A stretch of 64,000 bases of DNA, taken from the NCBI GenBank assembly GCA_963971425.1, contig OZ020519.1, forward strand, positions 13,346,028-13,410,027, in the 5' to 3' direction. The stretch is from Bryoerythrophyllum caledonicum (lineage: Eukaryota > Streptophyta > Bryopsida > Pottiales > Pottiaceae). Below the pieces are notes generated by a model. It did not search any database, had not been told where the DNA came from, and was given only the letters and a program-made list of their open reading frames with translations. Each line of letters opens with the position of its first letter. The stretch's first letter is position 1. The position numbers were made by a program, and so were the translations under genes. Shown here piece after piece: positions 10,323-21,110 of this stretch.

Positions 10323-11489
10323 ATGGTTTTTCGGAATGACATTTCGGCTGATTTAATCAGTCATGAAATAAAAAAATTGTTCAATATTCCTGGTGCGGAT
10401 CAAGGAGAATTAATGGAACCAGGAAACATTCCACCGCCTGAGGAAGCTGCACCCGACTGGACAGCACTTGTGCAACAGCAGGTACAGAGCGTCCTTCAGG
10501 CGGCACTTCCCCATGTCATACAACAAGTTCTTGATCAAACAAGTGTGAGACAATGCCCTAGGTCTCCCCAAAGTTCAAGTCTTGGAGCAGATCGGGGTCT
10601 ACGAGGTCCTGGAAGCTATAACCGATATGAGGAAAGAAGCACAGAATCGAAAGTAGCTCCACCTGATAAATTCTCGGGAAAGAAAGGTAATGAAGTTTAT
10701 CGATGGTTTGCACAACTCCGATTGGTATTTCGTGGAAAACCACGTATGTACCAGTCAGATGCAGATAAAGTTGCATTCGCGCTTTCGTATATGACTGGAT
10801 CAACACAGAATTGGGCCATGCCAATCCTGCAAGCACTTGATGAAGGAAGGAAGCATGATCTGTTGGAGGATTACAGTGCTTTTCGAGAAGCAATTATTTG
10901 CATCTACGGTGATCTTGATAGAACATACAACGCTGAGGACCGCATTGGGAAGCTTCGTCAAACGGGAGCAGTGGCAAATTACATCTCTACTTTCAATGAG
11001 TATGCAGCTCAATTAGATTGGAATGAGTCTAGTTTAATAGCAAGATTTCGATCTGGACTGAAAGATGAAATACTGGATTCAGTAGCCACTATAGAGACAC
11101 AGCCACGCAGGTTACATGAATGGATGGCGATGTCATCCCGCATTGATGAACATCTCTGGAGTAGGAAGCAAACTCGTCGATTACCAAGTGAGTCTTCCAA
11201 TTTGAGAAACTTGAGTTTTAGTTCTCGTATCCTACCTGTGAGGCCCTCATCAGACCCGGTGAACTCGGGTCCAGTACCCATGGAACTTGGGGCAGTTCGA
11301 GGACCACCAGCGTTGGCAAAGAATGCAGCAGAAAGACTTGAATATCAACGTCAAGGTTGTTGCTGGGGATGTGGAGAGTTGGGGCATATACGATCCAAAT
11401 GTCCTACCAATCCATCCCGCCCATTATCTCTTGCAGCAACTACAGAATTGGAAGGTGCGGTCTCGGGAAAAGGCATAGCCCGGGACTGA
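10323..11489 (+). CDS. gag: Chromovirus gag
   Basis: Capsid and nucleocapsid protein. ATG at 10323 (MVFRNDISADLISHE). A retrotransposon-gag domain spans about 10670-11160 (DKFSGKKGNEVYRWFAQLRL onward). A single CCHC zinc knuckle, CCWGCGELGHIRSKC, lies near 11358-11402. It is about 388 residues with no internal stop, so it is the best-kept part of this element. The protease frame is in the -1 phase relative to gag and overlaps its last 130 nt, so gag-pol expression would need a -1 frameshift, or an indel has occurred. Copy is probably not functional because pol is broken. Confidence 0.85.
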   Translation: MVFRNDISADLISHEIKKLFNIPGADQGELMEPGNIPPPEEAAPDWTALVQQQVQSVLQAALPHVIQQVLDQTSVRQCPRSPQSSSLGADRGLRGPGSYNRYEERSTESKVAPPDKFSGKKGNEVYRWFAQLRLVFRGKPRMYQSDADKVAFALSYMTGSTQNWAMPILQALDEGRKHDLLEDYSAFREAIICIYGDLDRTYNAEDRIGKLRQTGAVANYISTFNEYAAQLDWNESSLIARFRSGLKDEILDSVATIETQPRRLHEWMAMSSRIDEHLWSRKQTRRLPSESSNLRNLSFSSRILPVRPSSDPVNSGPVPMELGAVRGPPALAKNAAERLEYQRQGCCWGCGELGHIRSKCPTNPSRPLSLAATTELEGAVSGKGIARD

Positions 11490-14400
11490 ATCTAGAAATT
11501 CAGTACCCGGGCACAGTTCAAACTGCTGCAGCCACGTTTTTATTATCAGGCAGTGAATTAAAGCTGGACAACCAGTTTGATGAAAGGAAAAAAACTCATG
11601 AAAAAGGAATGGATTCTTTATATTTACGATCCACGGATCCAGGTGCTCATTTAACTTTGCATGCTATAATTAACTCATGTAAAGCTCTCATATTAATCGA
11701 TTCATGAGCTACTGGTGTATTCATGCACCCTAAATTCGTGGAAACATGCAACGCGGTTATACACCTCAAGGATAATCCCAGAGAAGTTCGGGTAATTGAT
11801 GGCCATGTAATTGATTCTGGTTTGATTACTCATCAGGCTCAAGTTGAGTTATTCATTGGGAATCACCACGAGATGTTACTGGCAGAGATCACTAACACGG
11901 GCCATTATGACTGCATACTTGGAATGCCATGGTTAGTCCGCCATGATCCGACCATCTGCTGGTCACAACGACAAGTTACATTGGCTTCTTCGTTTTGCCA
12001 GAAGCATTGTTTCAACGATAAGTTTTACAAACCGGGGTTACTGGACTGGGATGAAACAGACAGTCACTCAGATAATGGCAAAGAAAACGAGAAAATGGAC
12101 GACTCAGGTCCACAGGGATTGCAACCGGTGGGACCCTTGTTTTCAATCAACCGATTTCAGGAATCGCGATTTCAAGATTTCGTACCAGGTCAGAAGGCAA
12201 CCACGCGATTTCAGGAATCGCAAGATTTGAGACAATCCACTGACACACAAACTTCGGAATTGAAGAAAAATTCGGACAGTAACGACACTGGTCCAAAACT
12301 TTCTTCGAATTTTTTGCCGGTTGTTATTTCAGCTGCAACGTTTTAACTGTCGGCTACCGATGCCGATCTACACGTGCTGGAGGTCTCGGAATGTACAGCT
12401 GAAATTACGAATCAATTCCGTCTGAATACAGTGATTTAAAAGGAGCTTTCAGTGAAACTGCATCTAATGAATTACCAAATCACAATATCGCAGACATGAA
12501 AATTGAACTGAAAGATGGACAGGAACCACGGAACACTGGATTACGACCTATGTCTCCAAGGGAATTAGAGGAGCTGCGCAAATATTTAGAAGAGAATTTG
12601 GGCAAAGGATGGATTTGCAGATCTAAATCTCCGATTTCTACACCCATTGTCTTCGCTCGCAAGAAAGATGGTTCTATCAGAGTGTGCATAGACTACCGTA
12701 ATTTGAATGCAGTTACCATAAAAAATAGATATCCTCTCCCACTTATTCCCGAGCTCACTGATCGCTTGGTGGGAGCCAAAATATTCACAAAGCTTGATAT
12801 TCGACAAGCATATCATCGTGTTCGCATGGCTCTTGGTCATGAATACAAAACAGCTTTTAAGACCCGATATGGTCTCTTTGAATATCTGGTCATGCCTTTC
12901 GGCTTGACAAATGCTCCTGCGCAGTTTCAATCTCAGATGCAACATGTTTTTGGTGACCTCCTTGATCTATCTGTGGTCATCTATTTGGACAATATTTTGA
13001 TTTTTTCGAAGACTATGGATGAACACTGCAGAGTTGTGCAACAAGTACTCCAACGGCTGCAGGACCACGGACTTTATGCAAAAGAATCGAAATGTGAGTT
13101 TCATCGAACTTCAGTGGAATTTTTGGGAATGATAGTTTCTTCAAATGGGCTTGAAATGTGTCGTGATAAAATTCAAACAATCAAGGATTGGCCCATACCA
13201 AAATCAGTAAAGGAAGTTCAAGCTTTCCTTGGCTTTGCAAATTTTTATAGACGGTTTATTCTTGATTATTCACGAGTTGCATTGCCACTTATAGCGTTGA
13301 CAAAGAAAGGTCAGGTTTTCTTTTGGACACCTCAGGCAGATGATGCTTTCAAGAAACTTCAGTTCATGTTTATACAGGCACCCATATTAATACATCCCAA
13401 TTTCGAGAATCCCTTTATAGTGGAAACTGATGCTTCCGACATGGCCACTGCGGCGATTCTCTCACAATACGGCACAGATGGGTATTTGCATCCATGTGCA
13501 TACAGAAGCTCAAAAATGACTCCTGCTGAACAAAACTACGACATCTACGACAAAGAATTACTTAGTGTGGTTCTTGCTTTCCAAGACTGGAGGGTATACT
13601 TGGAAGGATCCCCACATACCATCAACGTCATATCAGACCACAAGAATTTGGAATCTTTTCTTACAACAAAACAACCCAACTGATACCAGGCAAGATGGTC
13701 TGAATTTTTATCCACGTTTAATTTCCAAATTCAGCATCGGCCTGGATCATTAAATGGGCGGGCATATGCCCTGTCAAGACGAGTGGACCTGATGGATGGC
13801 CAAAGTTCACTCGCTCGTCCCCTTCTACGACTGGCCGCACTCGAATCTTGTCCACATGTATGGACAAATGATCGCATACTTAAAAAAAATCAAATTGCTG
13901 TAAAAGAAGATTTTGTCCTTCAACCTTTGCTGGATCTCTTGCGTAAAGATGCACACCAGCTCTCAGCAGACATTTGACGTCGACTACAGCCATATACTTA
14001 CAGCAATGATATTCTTCGGTTCCATGATCGCATCTATGTCCCGGATGATGCAGAACTTTATAGACAAATCCTTCGATCTAGACATGACGCTTCTGTAGCT
14101 GGACACCAAGGGCGTGCTAAAACTTTGGAATTGGTCAGTCGTAATTTTTACTCGCCAACACTCAGAGGATATATAAATCGTTACGTCGACGGGTGTGATG
14201 TTTGCCAAAGGTCCAAACCTGTGCATCATGCTCGCTATGGGCTCCTTCAACCCATCCCAGCTGCTCACGCTCCTTGGAAACGCATATCTGCCGATTTTAT
14301 AGTAAAGCTTCCCATTAGCAGTGGATATGATTCCATCATGGTGGTAATTGATAAAAATACCAAGCTCGGTCATTTCATTCCAACCAGTGAGACAATTACT

Positions 14401-15381
14401 TCACAGGAAATGGCTTTACTTTATTTGCATAACATTTGGAAGTACCACGGTACACCGGAAGAAGTTATATCAGATAGAGGTCCAGTATTCGTATCAAAAT
14501 TTATGAGAAGATTATCAGAATTATTGTGTATCAAGCCATCTCCCACCACTGCTTTTCATCCCCAATCAGATGGGCAAACGGAACGGGTTAATCAGGTTCT
14601 CGAACAGTATTTACGTATGTTCACCACAAGACGTCAGAATGATTGGGTGGATCTCCTTCGGATGGCTGAATTTGCATATAATAATGCATTTCATTCTGCT
14701 ACGGGATTCTCGCCGTTTTACGCGACATATGGCTACCATCCATCCTTTTCATTTACGACACCGTCTGCATCCACAGTCCCAGCTGCCGAAGATCGAGTCC
14801 GATATTTGCAGGAAATTCACGAGGAAGTCAAGACTATGATACAACTTGCTGGTGAACAAGCTAAACACAACTACGACAAAGGCGCGCAACTTCCACCAGC
14901 TTTCCAAGTCGGCGACAGGGTTCTACTTCGACATGACGATATTCCCACAGATTCTCCATCTCTAAAGTTAACAACAAAAATTTTGGGTCCATTTCCCATA
15001 ATTTCGAAACTTTCAGACGTAGTCTATGGCCTTAAACTTCCTAGTTCATTACGAATTCACGATGTATTCCATGTATCACTCCTGGAACGATATTCTGAAG
15101 ACACCATTGCTGGGCAACGGACCACAATTCCACCGCCTATTGTTACTCCAGATGGGGATCTGGAATATGAGGTGCAGGAAGTCCTGGATTCCAGACTATT
15201 TGGACGCTGGAAAAAACTTCAGTACTTAGTTTCCTGGAAAGGATATGGTGTGGAGGAAAATTCATGGGAACCTGCAGTGAATCTTGAGAACGCCCCACAC
15301 GTTGTGGCAACGTTTCACAAGTTACATCCTCAAGCACCCAGAACGTTAAAAAGGGGGGTAATGTCACGACTCCACCCGTAG
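11490..15381 (+). pseudogene. pol: Chromovirus pol (protease, RT, RNase H, integrase, chromodomain), inactivated
   Basis: The protease retains LIDS but the catalytic glycine codon is TGA (11705-11707). The frame shifts again near 12400. RT-RNase H starts around 12426 and the RT core reads Y-L-D-N at 12982-12993 instead of Y-L-D-D, so a catalytic Asp is lost by one G-to-A change. TGA codons follow at 13681-13683 and 13975-13977. The integrase has its H-H-C-C finger (GHQGRAKTLE then CDVCQRS) near 14100-14220, D-D-E motifs (ISDRGPVF, HPQSDGQTERVNQ), a GPF domain, and a chromodomain (LEYEVQEVLDSRLFGRWKK, then SWKGYGVEENSWEP) at about 15160-15300. The natural stop is a TAG inside the 3' LTR. Confidence 0.9.
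15346..15361 (+). other. Polypurine tract of the chromovirus
   Basis: AAAAAGGGGGG with a short TAA directly before the TGTCACG start of the 3' LTR: the plus-strand primer site of reverse transcription. Confidence 0.75.
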
Positions 15382-15606
15382 TGACAGCTGGACTTAGCGG
15401 TTACATTACGGTTACAGGGATAGAATCCTATATAAAGTTAGTAGCAAGAATGTATTCCTCATCTGGCATTTTGTAATACTCTATAATGTTTTCGTTTAAT
15501 GAATATGATGTCCATTAATTCAGTTTGCATTCTTCATGTTCTTGAAAGATGACATTGAATGCGATTGCAGTCAGAATGTGAACCGTTCCGTTATCAGTTC
15601 TTGACA
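15362..15606 (+). repeat. 3' LTR of the chromovirus (245 bp)
   Basis: TGTCACGACT...TTCTTGACA, with 5-bp inverted ends TGTCA/TGACA. A TATATAAAG box lies about 70 bp in. It is intact, unlike the 5' LTR, and followed by ATGAG. Confidence 0.88.
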
Positions 15607-16292
15607 ATGAGCATCATATTGGCATGCCTTTGGTCTTGGTCCCTCTTCATCTCTTTGTCACGCCTCCGCTGCAGATCTCTCAGCTCCTCGTCACGCTCCG
15701 CCAGCCGTTGCTCCATCAACCTCCGATGGGCTGCCTCCTCTTTGAGCTTCTTCTCGAGGAAGAGAAGCCTACTGTCATCCTGAGCGCTGCTCGTCGTAGC
15801 CAACGGAGAGCGGCCGCTGGCGCTGGCGACTTTCCTCTTCTTCGCCGCTGGACGAGCGGACGACCCGCCCAAGGTCGGAGCAGAATGAGGCCTGTCGGAA
15901 ATATCTAGCGAATCCAACTCCGGGAAGTCGAGTCGTTGCCGGGAGGAACCGATTCTGTCTTCTGCTTCTGATTGAGAGACACTGTGATACTCTGGCGGAG
16001 TATTGGTCTCGAAATCGTCATAGGATGCATCATTCGGAGTAGCGGTACTCGAGCTCGGGCACAAAACCATTGTGCTCGGGTCTTCATCTTCCTCCTCATC
16101 GCCGAGGTCAACAACTACTTTCCCCTTCCCCTTGGCAACGGCCTCTACAAGCTCGGGGAAGATCTCCGCGTTGACGTGGTACGCAGAAACGTCGAAATCG
16201 GGCTGATCCAACGTCAACGCGACCTCCATGGCCTCGTCGTGTTCCTGCTCATCGATGTTGTGGGAGATGCAGAACGCCTCGAGATCCAACAT
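15607..16292 (-). pseudogene. Exon 3, upstream part, of the ParB-motif gene
   Basis: Begins MLDLEAFCISHNIDEQE right after the acceptor and continues through an acidic stretch (VDLGDEEEDEDPS) to a coiled coil (LLFLEKKLKEEAAHRRLMEQ) ending near 15640. The chromovirus entered here. The apparent C-terminus that runs on into the LTR (stop at 15594) is an artefact of the insertion. The true frame continues at 9926 downward. Confidence 0.7.
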
Positions 16293-16579
16293 CTGCACAC
16301 CAAATGGATTGAATAAGTTACATTTTAGGTCGAATCGAGCTAAAGTTAATGTATACATTTACTGGAATGAAAACTTAGCTATTGCAACTAGAATGCTTAT
16401 GGCGTTATTGACGACTGCTAGAAAACCATATAAGTATAAGCCAACATTTTTAGCTCGAGTCGAGCTAAAGTGCCAAGCTACAAACGCAAAGGAGACAACC
16501 TCTCCGAAACAATTCAAGTACATTCATAGAGGGTATCAACAGCTTAGCTCGACTCGAGCTAAACTGCAGGAAAACTTAC
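16293..16579 (-). repeat. Intron 2 of the ParB-motif gene, three palindromes
   Basis: Palindrome centres at 16334, 16459 and 16553, all on the AGCTCGASTCGAGCT core with TTTA/TAAA arms; the first is degenerate. Intron 1 (17948-18173) has two (centres 18038 and 18135), whose arms extend to TGCAAGTTA/TAACTTGCA. Intron 3 (9492-9699) has one (centre 9586). Confidence 0.8.
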
Positions 16580-17947
16580 CACACTTGCAATGAGCAATTT
16601 CGTCCCGCCAAATAGTTGGACAACTGCATCCCCTTTCTTGCAGAATTACGCCAAGACCTTGATGAAGAACTCCATCCTCAGCTCGTTCATGTTCATGGAG
16701 TACGCCAGCTCGTTGTACTTGCGAAGCTTGGTGTACAACACATGCTCCGAAGCTGCATAGGTCTTCTTCACGGCGGGGATCAACGTAATCTCCTTCTTGA
16801 AGAGAAAAAGAAGGCGAACTGGGTCGAGAGCGTTGTTGCTCTTTGCCGCGAATCCCCCCAAGCGCTCGTTCTTGGAGGGAAGATACTTCGACTGCAACAC
16901 ATCATACGCATGGTACAACGACGGGCCCTCAGCATACGCTGTCACTTGAAGGTGTGACTGCTCGTCGCCGCAAATAAAGAGCCAGGCTAGAGGATCGGTG
17001 AGGGGAGGCTGCCCTTTCGATGCGAACATCGTCATGAACTCGTCGAAGAAGGGCCTCTCCAACGACGACGTGGCCTTCCCGGAGAAACCTGGGATATTCC
17101 GGAAGTCGATGATGCCGAGCTTCACGTTGCAGCCCATGTTACGCCACGAATCTGAGGTCCATCCTCCGAGCGAGTTGGTTGTCGCCTTGTATGGACGAAA
17201 GTGCAAGGCCCCCTGAGGTGCAACGAACCGCGACCGCACATCGATGAAGACTCTGAAGAACTCCTTCGCATACGGAGAGAGATCTTCACATTTGCAGTTG
17301 CGAAACTGCGTCTACCTCGAGTTGGCGTAGTACGAATCCGGTGGACCCCAATCCAAGAGGGCACGCTTTGAGGCTTTGTTGACGTTGTAGTTCGTCTTGA
17401 ACTTTCGCCAGCTGGAACGACTGTACGCTCCAGAGCTGTTGAAGAAGGCCAACTCCGACCGGATTAACTGTAGCTCTATCCAAGCGACCTCCTTCCTCTT
17501 TCTTCGATCGACCCAGTCCCGAGCGCTGTAGCAATCCTCCAGCACAGAAGTCGGCTGCTTTACAACCACCTTAGGATAAGGTAGTTTTCGCAATGGCCCT
17601 GATCGATTGAGAATGTACTTGCACAATTTTGCGTGATCAGCCTCAGTCATGTTGCCGAAAAACTTGAAGAACTCGCGCGTCAGAACCCTATCCTTCTCAG
17701 GCATCCAAGACTTGGCGTCCTTGAACTTTGCCAAGGGCGTTGAAGTCGAATCGACGTTGATGAGGTCGCCATGCGCCGCCGAAGAGATGACATCCGACCA
17801 GAGTTTGAAGGTCTCATCGGTCGAGGTGATGATCTTCACCTCGTTCGTAATCGATAGCTCCTTCGCCTTTCCAGCTTTCTTGAGCGCTGCCTGGCTCTTC
17901 GCAATGTCGATCATTTCAAAGCGCTCACGAACCGCGTTAAGAAATGG
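16580..17947 (-). pseudogene. Exon 2 of the ParB-motif gene
   Basis: 456 codons. It starts with PFLNAVRERFEMIDIAK directly after the acceptor and ends in LFGGTKLLIASV before GTAAGT. The composition is that of a soluble globular protein: it is rich in Trp, Phe and charged residues, with no membrane segment. I recognise no domain. In-frame TAG at 17314-17312 and TAA at 16648-16646 split it into two open stretches; both fit a single C-to-T change of a glutamine codon. Flanking introns contain palindromes, the exon none that I can see. Confidence 0.7.
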
Positions 17948-18173
17948 CTGCGCAAAAATTAACAATGTAAAATTAGATTATATTCTGAGCAGTTCATAAT
18001 CGTGTTCAGTAGGATCTGGAGCTGCAAGTTACCTCGAGTCGAGCTAACTTGCAAACCTACGAGTACACACTAAAAATGATGAAATCCACACTAAATACTA
18101 TACCGCAAATGAGTATGCATGCAAGTTAGCTCGAGTCGAGCTAATGTGCAGGACCTTGGTTTAGTAATATTAC

Positions 18174-19604
18174 CTCAAACTTCTTGTCATTTGCAATCTC
18201 AACTGCCGTTCTCCGACCTGATTTGTGAGACCCGCGAACGCCTACGGCAGAGTGCTTTGGCATTGGTCTCCCAACTTGGATCCACAAAGCCCGAGAGCCG
18301 AGGATATTGGTTGCCCACGTTAGCTTGAATTGGACCAAATGATTGACGCGATTATAATACGCGGAAATCTTCCTCAGCTTCTCCGGATCCTGCGTCCAGA
18401 CAATATAACACTGCCATGTTCGGAAGTGCCTTCTCATCACCTCCGGGATGTTGCCGTTAATCATCGCCTTCGATGCTGCAACGTTGTGCTGACCATTAAT
18501 GATGTAGTACTCGCAGTCACTGAGCTCCTCAATGGTCGTAGGCATGACATCGAGCTTCGGCATGACGCAGAGAGTCTGCTTCTGTGTCTTGTCTGGCATT
18601 TGGAGGTAGTAATGCTTTAACTCCTCCATACCCCAAGGTTTGAATGCACGGATCGTCCACTCCGGCGGTGCATTATGCAACCTCATCACGTCGAGCTCGA
18701 TCTTCATCTCCCTGTCTCCTTGGAAGAAGCAGCTCTGACACTCCGTCCAAAATTTCTGGTAAATCTGTTGGACGTTGTTGTAGTCGATTTCCTCTCCAAA
18801 CCCAAGCGCCTATGGGAGCTCGGAGAGTGCGGAGGCCATCAAATTGGCCATCTCCTCCTCTGAATGGAGCTTCGTCTTCTTCCTGGAAGAGGTCTCAGGC
18901 TTCTTGGCAACTGAGCGCTTCTTGACGGGGGAAGCAGACAGCGTGTTCCGCAGGGTGCTTTGACTTGTTCTCGCACCTGGTGTTCTAACCGGTACCGACG
19001 CTTGGCTCATATCCTGGCTACCGGTTACGGCCCCTGAAACTATCGATATTTCTATCGGGCATCTTACCGCGATATTTTTTGCCTTCTCTAGAGCGGCAAA
19101 GGTAGTCATTCTCGATAGAATGACGCGGAGTTTGTTCGCTACAGCCTTAGCTTTCAACGGTTGACCACTACTAGTCTCCCATTTTTTTTGGGAGATTTCG
19201 TAGTCAACCTGAGCCACTATTTCTTCAAATTTTGACGGCCTAAGAGAATCGACTAAATCCTGCATACAGAAGGGAGATGAATAATTGTTTACTAGAATAG
19301 TAAACAAATAAAGATCTACAGACGCAGTGGTTGTCTCACACGACAACTTAACGTGATTGATATCCTCGTGTATTACATCCGTAATTTTGGTCGTGAAGTC
19401 AATGTGCTGAGGTTCGACGATGTCACCAGCGAAGGTCTGACCGAACACTAGATTATCTGTGAACGTGGCCCAAAGAAGCGTCCACTTCAGCGTCATGGAT
19501 GGGTCCTTGAGCTCCTAGCAATCCAAGTGGTTGTTGTCGTCTCCATCGTCATCATCATGGTCGACGAGCTTTGGCTGGAAGAAGTGCTGTAGCTGATTCA
19601 CCAT
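18174..19604 (-). pseudogene. Exon 1 of the ParB-motif gene
   Basis: 477 codons, phase 0 at the donor. It begins MVNQLQHFFQPK with an acidic run (DDDDGDD), then a region around 19496-19000, then a Lys/Arg-rich stretch near 18930-18860 (VKKRSVAKKPETSSRKKTKL), a likely nuclear-localisation signal. The ParB/Srx-like part is near 18510-18330: a tyrosine-rich strand, then INGQHNVAASKA, then a Trp-x-Cys-x-Val segment and KISAYYNRVNH. ParB and sulfiredoxin domains have a similar G-x-H/N-R patch, so this is a fold-level resemblance only. TAG codons at residues 30 and 265. A second small intron near 19268-19340, with acceptor CTTCTGTATGCAG, cannot be excluded. Confidence 0.7.
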
Positions 19605-19689
19605 CCGGTCTCTCTCTGATCTGCACACACAAAATCGAGCACAAATATTAGATTGCGAAATTGATCATCCAATTAGGATAGAGAGATTA

Positions 19690-20400
19690 CTCTTTAGCTC
19701 GAGTCGAGCTAAAGTGTAACCAAATACAAGTATGTCAATAATACTCTTAAACATAATATAGTTATTTGTAAAAAAAATTCCTAGACCCTTTCAATCAATT
19801 CATGTCCTCTTCTTGTTCAACTCCCTTAAACCGCGGAATAGCTTACGAACCGATCCAATCACTCACGAACCGCAGGATCTGAGATTCTCAAGTGGTTGGA
19901 ACGGGACTGAAACTCATGCACGATTCAGGAGAGGTGAACGAAAAGTAGACATGAGTTGAGATACTAGACTGCAATTACACGGTGATAACATTGTTGTATT
20001 TAAGCAAATGCTTTATCTTTAGCTCGACTCGAGCTAAAGTGCTATTACATAGAATGTAAAACTAAACAGTTCCGACACTTACAATATTCATTCGGACGAC
20101 TTTCCTAGACTTTTTTATTCAACTCATGGCTACTTCTCGTTCAACTCTCAAAACTGTGGAAGAGCTTCAGTTCCGCTTTAATCACTCATGAACCTCGCTC
20201 TTCGAGGTTCTCAAGTGGTTGGAGCGGGACTGAAGCTCTTGCACACTAGTGAAAGGTGAACGAGAAGTTGACATGAGTTAAGTCATAGATATCATTGGTA
20301 AACTTCGCTTTTGGAACGTTTTAAGTCCAAATGTAGTTGTGTTTGAGTTGTTGTTTAAGTTCATTGTTTTACACTTTAGCTCGATTCGAGGTAAAGTGTG
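19690..20400. repeat. Upstream leader repeats: palindrome plus foldback units
   Basis: Palindromes centred at 19703, 20028 and 20385 alternate with two copies of a foldback about 163 bp long (19797-19959 and 20119-20281). Each foldback starts near CATGNCNACTTCTCGTTCAAC and closes with TGAACGAGAAGTTGACATG in inverted orientation. An inner stem pairs GAGCTTCAGTTCCGCT with GCGGGACTGAAGCTC (clearest in the second copy). The pattern is a tandem unit of about 325-357 bp upstream of the ParB-motif gene. Confidence 0.75.
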
Positions 20401-20511
20401 TTGGCTTTACTGAAAGGCCATGACTTTTTTCAAACCCAGAGTTTGAGAGTATATATTAAGATTACATTTCCAGGAGCCGGCTTTAGCGCAACCGAAGACG
20501 TACTCAGTCGT

Positions 20512-20909
20512 ACATTTTAGCTCGAGTCAAGCTATTATGTGACCTTGATAGTACATTATAGTCCACACTTTAGCTCGAGTCGAGCTAAAGTGGGCCTTTA
20601 CTGTGCACATTTGGCCACACCTAAGCTCGAGTCGCGCCAAAGTGCGCTCTCCAGTGTGCTTAATTGGTCACACTTTACCTCGAGTCGAGTTAAAGTGCAC
20701 CCAAAAGTGCACACTTGAGAGCACACTTTAGTTCAACTCGAGCTAAAGTGTGGCCAAATGTGCATAGTGGAGGTCCACTTTAGCTCGACTCGAGCTACAG
20801 TGTGGACGTTAGTGCATAGTGGAGGCCCACTTTAGCTCGAGTTGAGCTAAAGCGTGGACAATAGTGCAATATGGATTTCCCACATTAGCTCGACTCGAGC
20901 TAAACTGTG
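20512..20909. repeat. Array A: eight phased AGCTCGASTCGAGCT palindromes
   Basis: Palindrome centres at 20526, 20579, 20631, 20684, 20737, 20789, 20841 and 20894. Spacings are 53, 52, 53, 53, 52, 52 and 53, mean 52.6 bp, i.e. five helical turns. Core AGCTCGASTCGAGCT with arms CACTTT/AAAGTG. Individual copies have one to four mismatches, but the spacing is kept. It lies 0.9-1.3 kb upstream of the ParB-motif start. No ORF of note. Confidence 0.9.
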
Positions 20910-20939
20910 TTCATTGAATAGTTTATTTATTGCAGATTG

Positions 20940-21110
20940 TACAGATTCGTCATTCATTATATGATACTGAAGGCGTAGGGTTTAGGGCTCATGATTGAGA
21001 GTATGGATTTTACCTTTCAGCCATTGGTTATGAACCTTAATCCCAGACAAATTCTGCTGGAACTAGACTTCCTGCAATAACAATTACAAACCGACACACA
21101 AAATCAATCA
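20940..21110. other. Spacer with a GTAGGGTTTAGGG stretch, nothing else seen
   Basis: Contains AGGGTTTAGGG (about 20976-20986), a telomere-like word, shortly after array A. No coding potential or recognisable element end. It could be the element terminus, but no inverted partner was found. Confidence 0.3.

Larger units (their letters stand above)
9932..15606 (+). mobile_element. Chromovirus (Ty3/gypsy) LTR retrotransposon with ATGAG target duplication
   Basis: Complete but dead element inserted in exon 3 of the ParB-motif gene. The 5' LTR starts TGTCACGACT at 9932 and the 3' LTR ends TTCTTGACA at 15606; both sides are flanked by ATGAG (9927-9931, 15607-15611). Order: gag, protease, RT, RNase H, integrase, chromodomain, typical of chromoviruses. 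The RT is close in style to the fungal Tf-type group. A polypurine tract AAAAAGGGGGGTAA precedes the 3' LTR. The shared part of the two LTRs (about 110 bp) differs at two sites, both T in the 5' copy and C in the 3' copy. Confidence 0.92.
9109..19604 (-). pseudogene. Four-exon ParB/sulfiredoxin-motif gene of a DNA transposon, interrupted by a chromovirus
   Basis: Start ATG at 19604. Exons: 19604-18174, 17947-16580, 16292-15607 continued after the chromovirus at 9926-9700, and 9491-9109. Intron ends are GTAATA, GTAAGT and GTTAGT donors with TTTTGCGCAG, GGTGTGCAG and TTTTTTCAG acceptors. The phases (0, 0, 1) agree across every junction and across the excised retroelement, giving 4095 nt, 1365 codons with the stop. 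Four in-frame stops break it: TAG at 19517-19515, 18812-18810 and 17314-17312, TAA at 16648-16646. Function is not established. A ParB/Srx-like motif (IINGQHNVAAS) and a basic, nuclear-type middle suggest a DNA-associated protein. All introns carry AGCTCGASTCGAGCT palindromes, tying the gene to that repeat system. Confidence 0.75.

Noticed and set aside
15594-15611. C-terminus of the ParB-like exon ending in LIVKN at 15594
   Set aside because: Those codons lie in the chromovirus LTR; the real frame resumes on the other side of the insertion.
16646-19517. Non-standard genetic code with TAG and TAA read as glutamine (as in some ulvophyte algae)
   Set aside because: The intact 1981-codon gag-pol contains no TAA or TAG, although a reassigned code would use them often, and the DUF7869 frame ends at TAG. 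Mutation explains the stops better.
20512-20909. CRISPR-like array (regular repeats with spacers)
   Set aside because: Eukaryotic context, repeats are degenerate palindromes and spacers are related to one another; no cas genes.
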